Shown piece by piece: positions 15,993 through 17,998 of a stretch of 17,998 nt of DNA. The position numbers and the translations under genes were made by a program. The stretch lies in contig QFNI01000068.1 of NCBI GenBank assembly GCA_003240775.1, positions 1 to 17,998 on the forward strand. Reading direction: 5' to 3'. The notes under the pieces are model-generated. The model was not told the origin of the DNA, did not search any database, and saw only the letters and a list, made by a program, of their open reading frames with translations. The DNA comes from Mesorhizobium amorphae (lineage in GTDB: Bacteria; Pseudomonadota; Alphaproteobacteria; Rhizobiales; Rhizobiaceae). Each line of letters opens with the position of its first letter. Position 1 is the stretch's first letter.

Positions 15993-16988
15993 ATGAAGAC
16001 GCGTCTCACCGAACTCTTCGGCATCAAGCACCCGATCATCCAGGGTGGAATGCACTACGTCGGTTTGGCAGAACTTGCCTCTGCAGTCTCGAACGCCGGC
16101 GGGCTAGGCATCATCACCGGCCTCACCCAACGCACTGCGGAGAACCTCGGGCGCGAGATCGATCGCTGTCATGCAATGACCGACAAGCCGTTCGGCGTGA
16201 ACCTCACCTTCCTGCCGTCCGCTGTTGCGCATGATTATAACAGTCTCATCGAGACCATCATCGACCATGGTGTGAAAGTCGTGGAAACGGCTGGCAACAA
16301 CCCAGCTCCCTACCTGCCGCGATTGAAGGCTGCCGGGATAAAAGTCATCCACAAATGCACGTCCGTGCGCCACGCTCTCAAAGCTCAGGATGTGGGGTGC
16401 GATGCGGCAAGCGTGGATGGCTTCGAATGTGGCGGACATCCAGGGGAAGACGACATCCCGAACTTCATCCTCTTGCCACGTGCGGCGGATGAACTCGATA
16501 TACCGTTTGCAGCTTCAGGCGGCATGGCCGATGGTCGCTCGTTGGTGGCGGCGCTCGCGCTGGGTGCCGAAGGCATCAACATGGGCACGCGCTTCCTGGC
16601 GACTGCCGAAGCTCCAGTTCATCAGAACGTCAAAGACGCGGTTGTAACCGCGAGCGAGCGAGACACTCGCCTGATCATGCGACCGTTGCGAAACACTGAG
16701 CGGGTGCTCAAAAATCCAGTGGTGGAGGAGGTTCTGCGCCGAGAGGCTTTGGGAGGCGAAGCCTTGACCTTCAACGACATTGCTCCCCTTGTCACGGGGG
16801 TCTATGGGCGCGTCATGAGGGACGGTAACGCTGAGGCCGGGCCGTGGTCGTGCGGCATGGTAGCGGGGCTTATCCACGACGTGCCAACTGTAAGGGACCT
16901 GATCGAGCGTATCATGGGTGAAGCTGAAAGCATCATCAGAGCCCGCTTCGGTTCCATGCTCAATCACACAGGCAAAACATCTGGCTGA
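15993..16988 (+). CDS. Nitronate monooxygenase (NMO / 2-nitropropane dioxygenase family)
   Basis: FMN-dependent TIM-barrel enzyme of 331 aa that oxidises nitronates such as propionate-3-nitronate. Landmarks are IKHPIIQGGMHYVGLAELAS near the start, NAGGLGIITG, then FGVNLTF, then VDGFECGGHPGE with the family His (His149), then AASGGMADGRSLVAALALGA and EGINMGTRFLAT for FMN phosphate binding. ATG at 15993 opens the conserved MKTRLTELFGIKHP; an in-frame ATG 6 codons upstream has no better site. It lies 65 bp after the Lrp gene on the same strand and may be co-transcribed. Enoyl-reductase-like relatives exist, so the exact substrate is inferred. Confidence 0.9.
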   Translation: MKTRLTELFGIKHPIIQGGMHYVGLAELASAVSNAGGLGIITGLTQRTAENLGREIDRCHAMTDKPFGVNLTFLPSAVAHDYNSLIETIIDHGVKVVETAGNNPAPYLPRLKAAGIKVIHKCTSVRHALKAQDVGCDAASVDGFECGGHPGEDDIPNFILLPRAADELDIPFAASGGMADGRSLVAALALGAEGINMGTRFLATAEAPVHQNVKDAVVTASERDTRLIMRPLRNTERVLKNPVVEEVLRREALGGEALTFNDIAPLVTGVYGRVMRDGNAEAGPWSCGMVAGLIHDVPTVRDLIERIMGEAESIIRARFGSMLNHTGKTSG

Positions 16989-17052
16989 GGCAGAGCTGCG
17001 GTAGGTTGGAGGGGGTCACACTCTGGCCCCATCACCGTTCCAAATTCCGACC

Positions 17053-17156
17053 CGAGACGTGGCAGAGGGGTTTATCGCGGGCGGCCGCCTTCCCGGCCCG
17101 CTCCGGGGAGGGGTTCACCATCCAGTCCCGCACGGGTTCGAATCCCGTCGTCTCAA
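17053..17156 (+). tRNA. tRNA-like element, degenerate or unusual (Ser-type arms, no clear anticodon)
   Basis: The ends form a tRNA-like acceptor: CGAGACG (17053-17059) against CGTCTCA (17149-17155), with six pairs and a C-A mismatch at the first position. A perfect T arm ACGGG-TTCGAAT-CCCGT is at 17132-17148. TGGCAGAGGGGTTTATCGC at 17060 onward is close to the D arm of serine tRNAs. The centre does not fold into a standard 17-nt anticodon arm; it forms GCGGGC / GCCCGC or an 8-bp hairpin CTTCCCGG / CCGGGGAG. The length of about 104 nt is too long for tRNA-Ser, and CTA replaces CCA at the 3' end. A decayed tRNA-Ser or a tRNA-like element is more likely than a working tRNA. Confidence 0.35.
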
Positions 17157-17189
17157 CTAGCTTCTACAGAGCCGCGGTGGTGAGAAGGT

Positions 17190-17954
17190 CTAGGCCGCCA
17201 CGGCCACCGCGGCGGTCGGCAAGGCGCCGACAGCAGGCTTGGCGAAGAAGTAGCCCTGGAGCAGGTTGATGCCGGCAGCGCGAAGCACATGAGCTTCGGC
17301 CTCGGTCTCGACACCCTCCGCGATCACGGTGATGTCGAGCTGTCGGGCAAGCATCACGACCGCTGCGACAATGGCTTGACGCGGCTTTGATGACTCGATC
17401 CCACGGATGAGCTGCATGTCGATCTTGATGATGTTGGGTTGGAAGCGGGCCAGCAGGTTCAGACCCGCATAGCCGGCGCCGAAATCATCGATCGCGGTGG
17501 TGAACCCCATCCGTTTGTAGGCCGCGACGATGTTGGCGACGTGCGCGGCGTCGCTCATGTGCTCGTCTTCAGTGAACTCGAACATCAGACGCGTGGGATC
17601 GAAGCGCGCCCTGTGGGCGGCGGCGAGCGAGGCGCGGATGCAGGCGCTCGGCTCATAGACCGCGTTCGGCATGAAGTTGATCGAAAGCCTCTCGCTGCCA
17701 CCAGACGGAAACAGCGCACCGGCCATCTCGATGGCTTTGACGCGGCATGCCTGGTCGAACTTGTAAAGGTTGGTGTGGTCTACGCGCGCGAGCACGGAAG
17801 CAGCTGACTCGCCGCCCAGGCCCCGCACCAGGGCCTCATAGCCCCAGGGCCGTTCGGTCGTCAGGTCGACGATGGGCTGGAACGCCATGGTGAAGTCGAA
17901 GCCAAGCGGCTTCCCATCCCGGCAGCCTTGGCAGGACGTCTCGGCACGAGCCAT
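17190..17954 (-). CDS. Stand-alone EAL-domain cyclic-di-GMP phosphodiesterase
   Basis: Protein of 254 aa that is almost entirely an EAL domain, expected to hydrolyse cyclic di-GMP to pGpG in the cytoplasm. Catalytic residues appear intact: Glu40 in YEALVRG, Asn93 in INFMP, Glu126 in EFTEDE, Asp156 and Asp157 in IDDFGAGYAGLN, Lys177 in IIKIDM, Glu213 in AEGVET and Gln233 in LQGYFFAKP. The N-terminus carries a CxxC pair (Cys8, Cys11; SCQGCRDGKPLGF), a possible redox or metal site. No BLUF, PAS or GGDEF domain is attached. The ATG at 17954 has only a weak GGGG site. It points away from the window's right edge towards the tRNA-like element. Confidence 0.93.
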   Translation of the reverse strand: MARAETSCQGCRDGKPLGFDFTMAFQPIVDLTTERPWGYEALVRGLGGESAASVLARVDHTNLYKFDQACRVKAIEMAGALFPSGGSERLSINFMPNAVYEPSACIRASLAAAHRARFDPTRLMFEFTEDEHMSDAAHVANIVAAYKRMGFTTAIDDFGAGYAGLNLLARFQPNIIKIDMQLIRGIESSKPRQAIVAAVVMLARQLDITVIAEGVETEAEAHVLRAAGINLLQGYFFAKPAVGALPTAAVAVAA

Positions 17955-17998
17955 TGTAAGCCCCAGCTAGGAATTCGAACTTAGCACTCCCACGCCGA

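Overview
The window is high-GC bacterial DNA from an alphaproteobacterium, most likely a sphingomonad or a close relative. Evidence for this is the conserved neighbourhood pcm - tolC-type outer-membrane protein - popZ/DUF2497 - valS, a MucR/Ros-type regulator, a candidate alphaproteobacterial LexA box (GTTC-N7-GTTC), and the frequent GTG/TTG starts behind good ribosome binding sites. No species is assigned.

Left part (1-6200), conserved core, mostly on the minus strand. From right to left it holds a small membrane protein, tRNA-Cys(GCA), protein-L-isoaspartate methyltransferase (TTG start), a TolC-family outer-membrane channel protein (GTG start), the pole organiser PopZ, and valyl-tRNA synthetase, whose C-terminal end lies beyond base 1. 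tRNA-Asn(GTT) at 6126-6200 on the plus strand marks the end of the core.

Middle part (6200-9230). Just after tRNA-Asn come a short direct repeat and a decayed fragment that looks like the end of a tyrosine recombinase, suggesting an old tRNA-associated integration. Next is a stress-signalling module: an ECF sigma factor and an RskA-like anti-sigma factor (translationally coupled, minus strand), with a divergent secreted DUF4394 protein. The module is flanked by two diverged copies (about 90 bp) of the leader and first codons of a small membrane protein. The left copy is truncated and the right copy is intact.

Accessory part (9287-13920). A secreted thermonuclease faces an envelope SH3 protein with a Cys-rich tail. 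A MucR/Ros-like regulator lacking the usual first zinc-ligand cysteine follows. Then comes a divergent unit: a zinc-ribbon protein on minus, and a 69-aa protein, an 81-aa protein and a SRAP (YedK/HMCES-type) protein on plus. A candidate LexA box overlapped by a perfect 15-bp palindrome lies between the two arms. A small XRE regulator, a frameshifted HTH gene coupled to it, a second GTTC-N7-GTTC match and a YciF-type ferritin-like protein follow. This is the best candidate for a little-described system: an SOS-linked set of small proteins around an abasic-site-binding SRAP protein.

Right part (14166-17998). An MFS exporter and a divergent Lrp/AsnC regulator are followed by nitronate monooxygenase, which looks like an acquired metabolic or detoxification cassette. 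A tRNA-like element with good acceptor and T arms but no recognisable anticodon arm precedes a complete EAL-domain cyclic-di-GMP phosphodiesterase on the minus strand.
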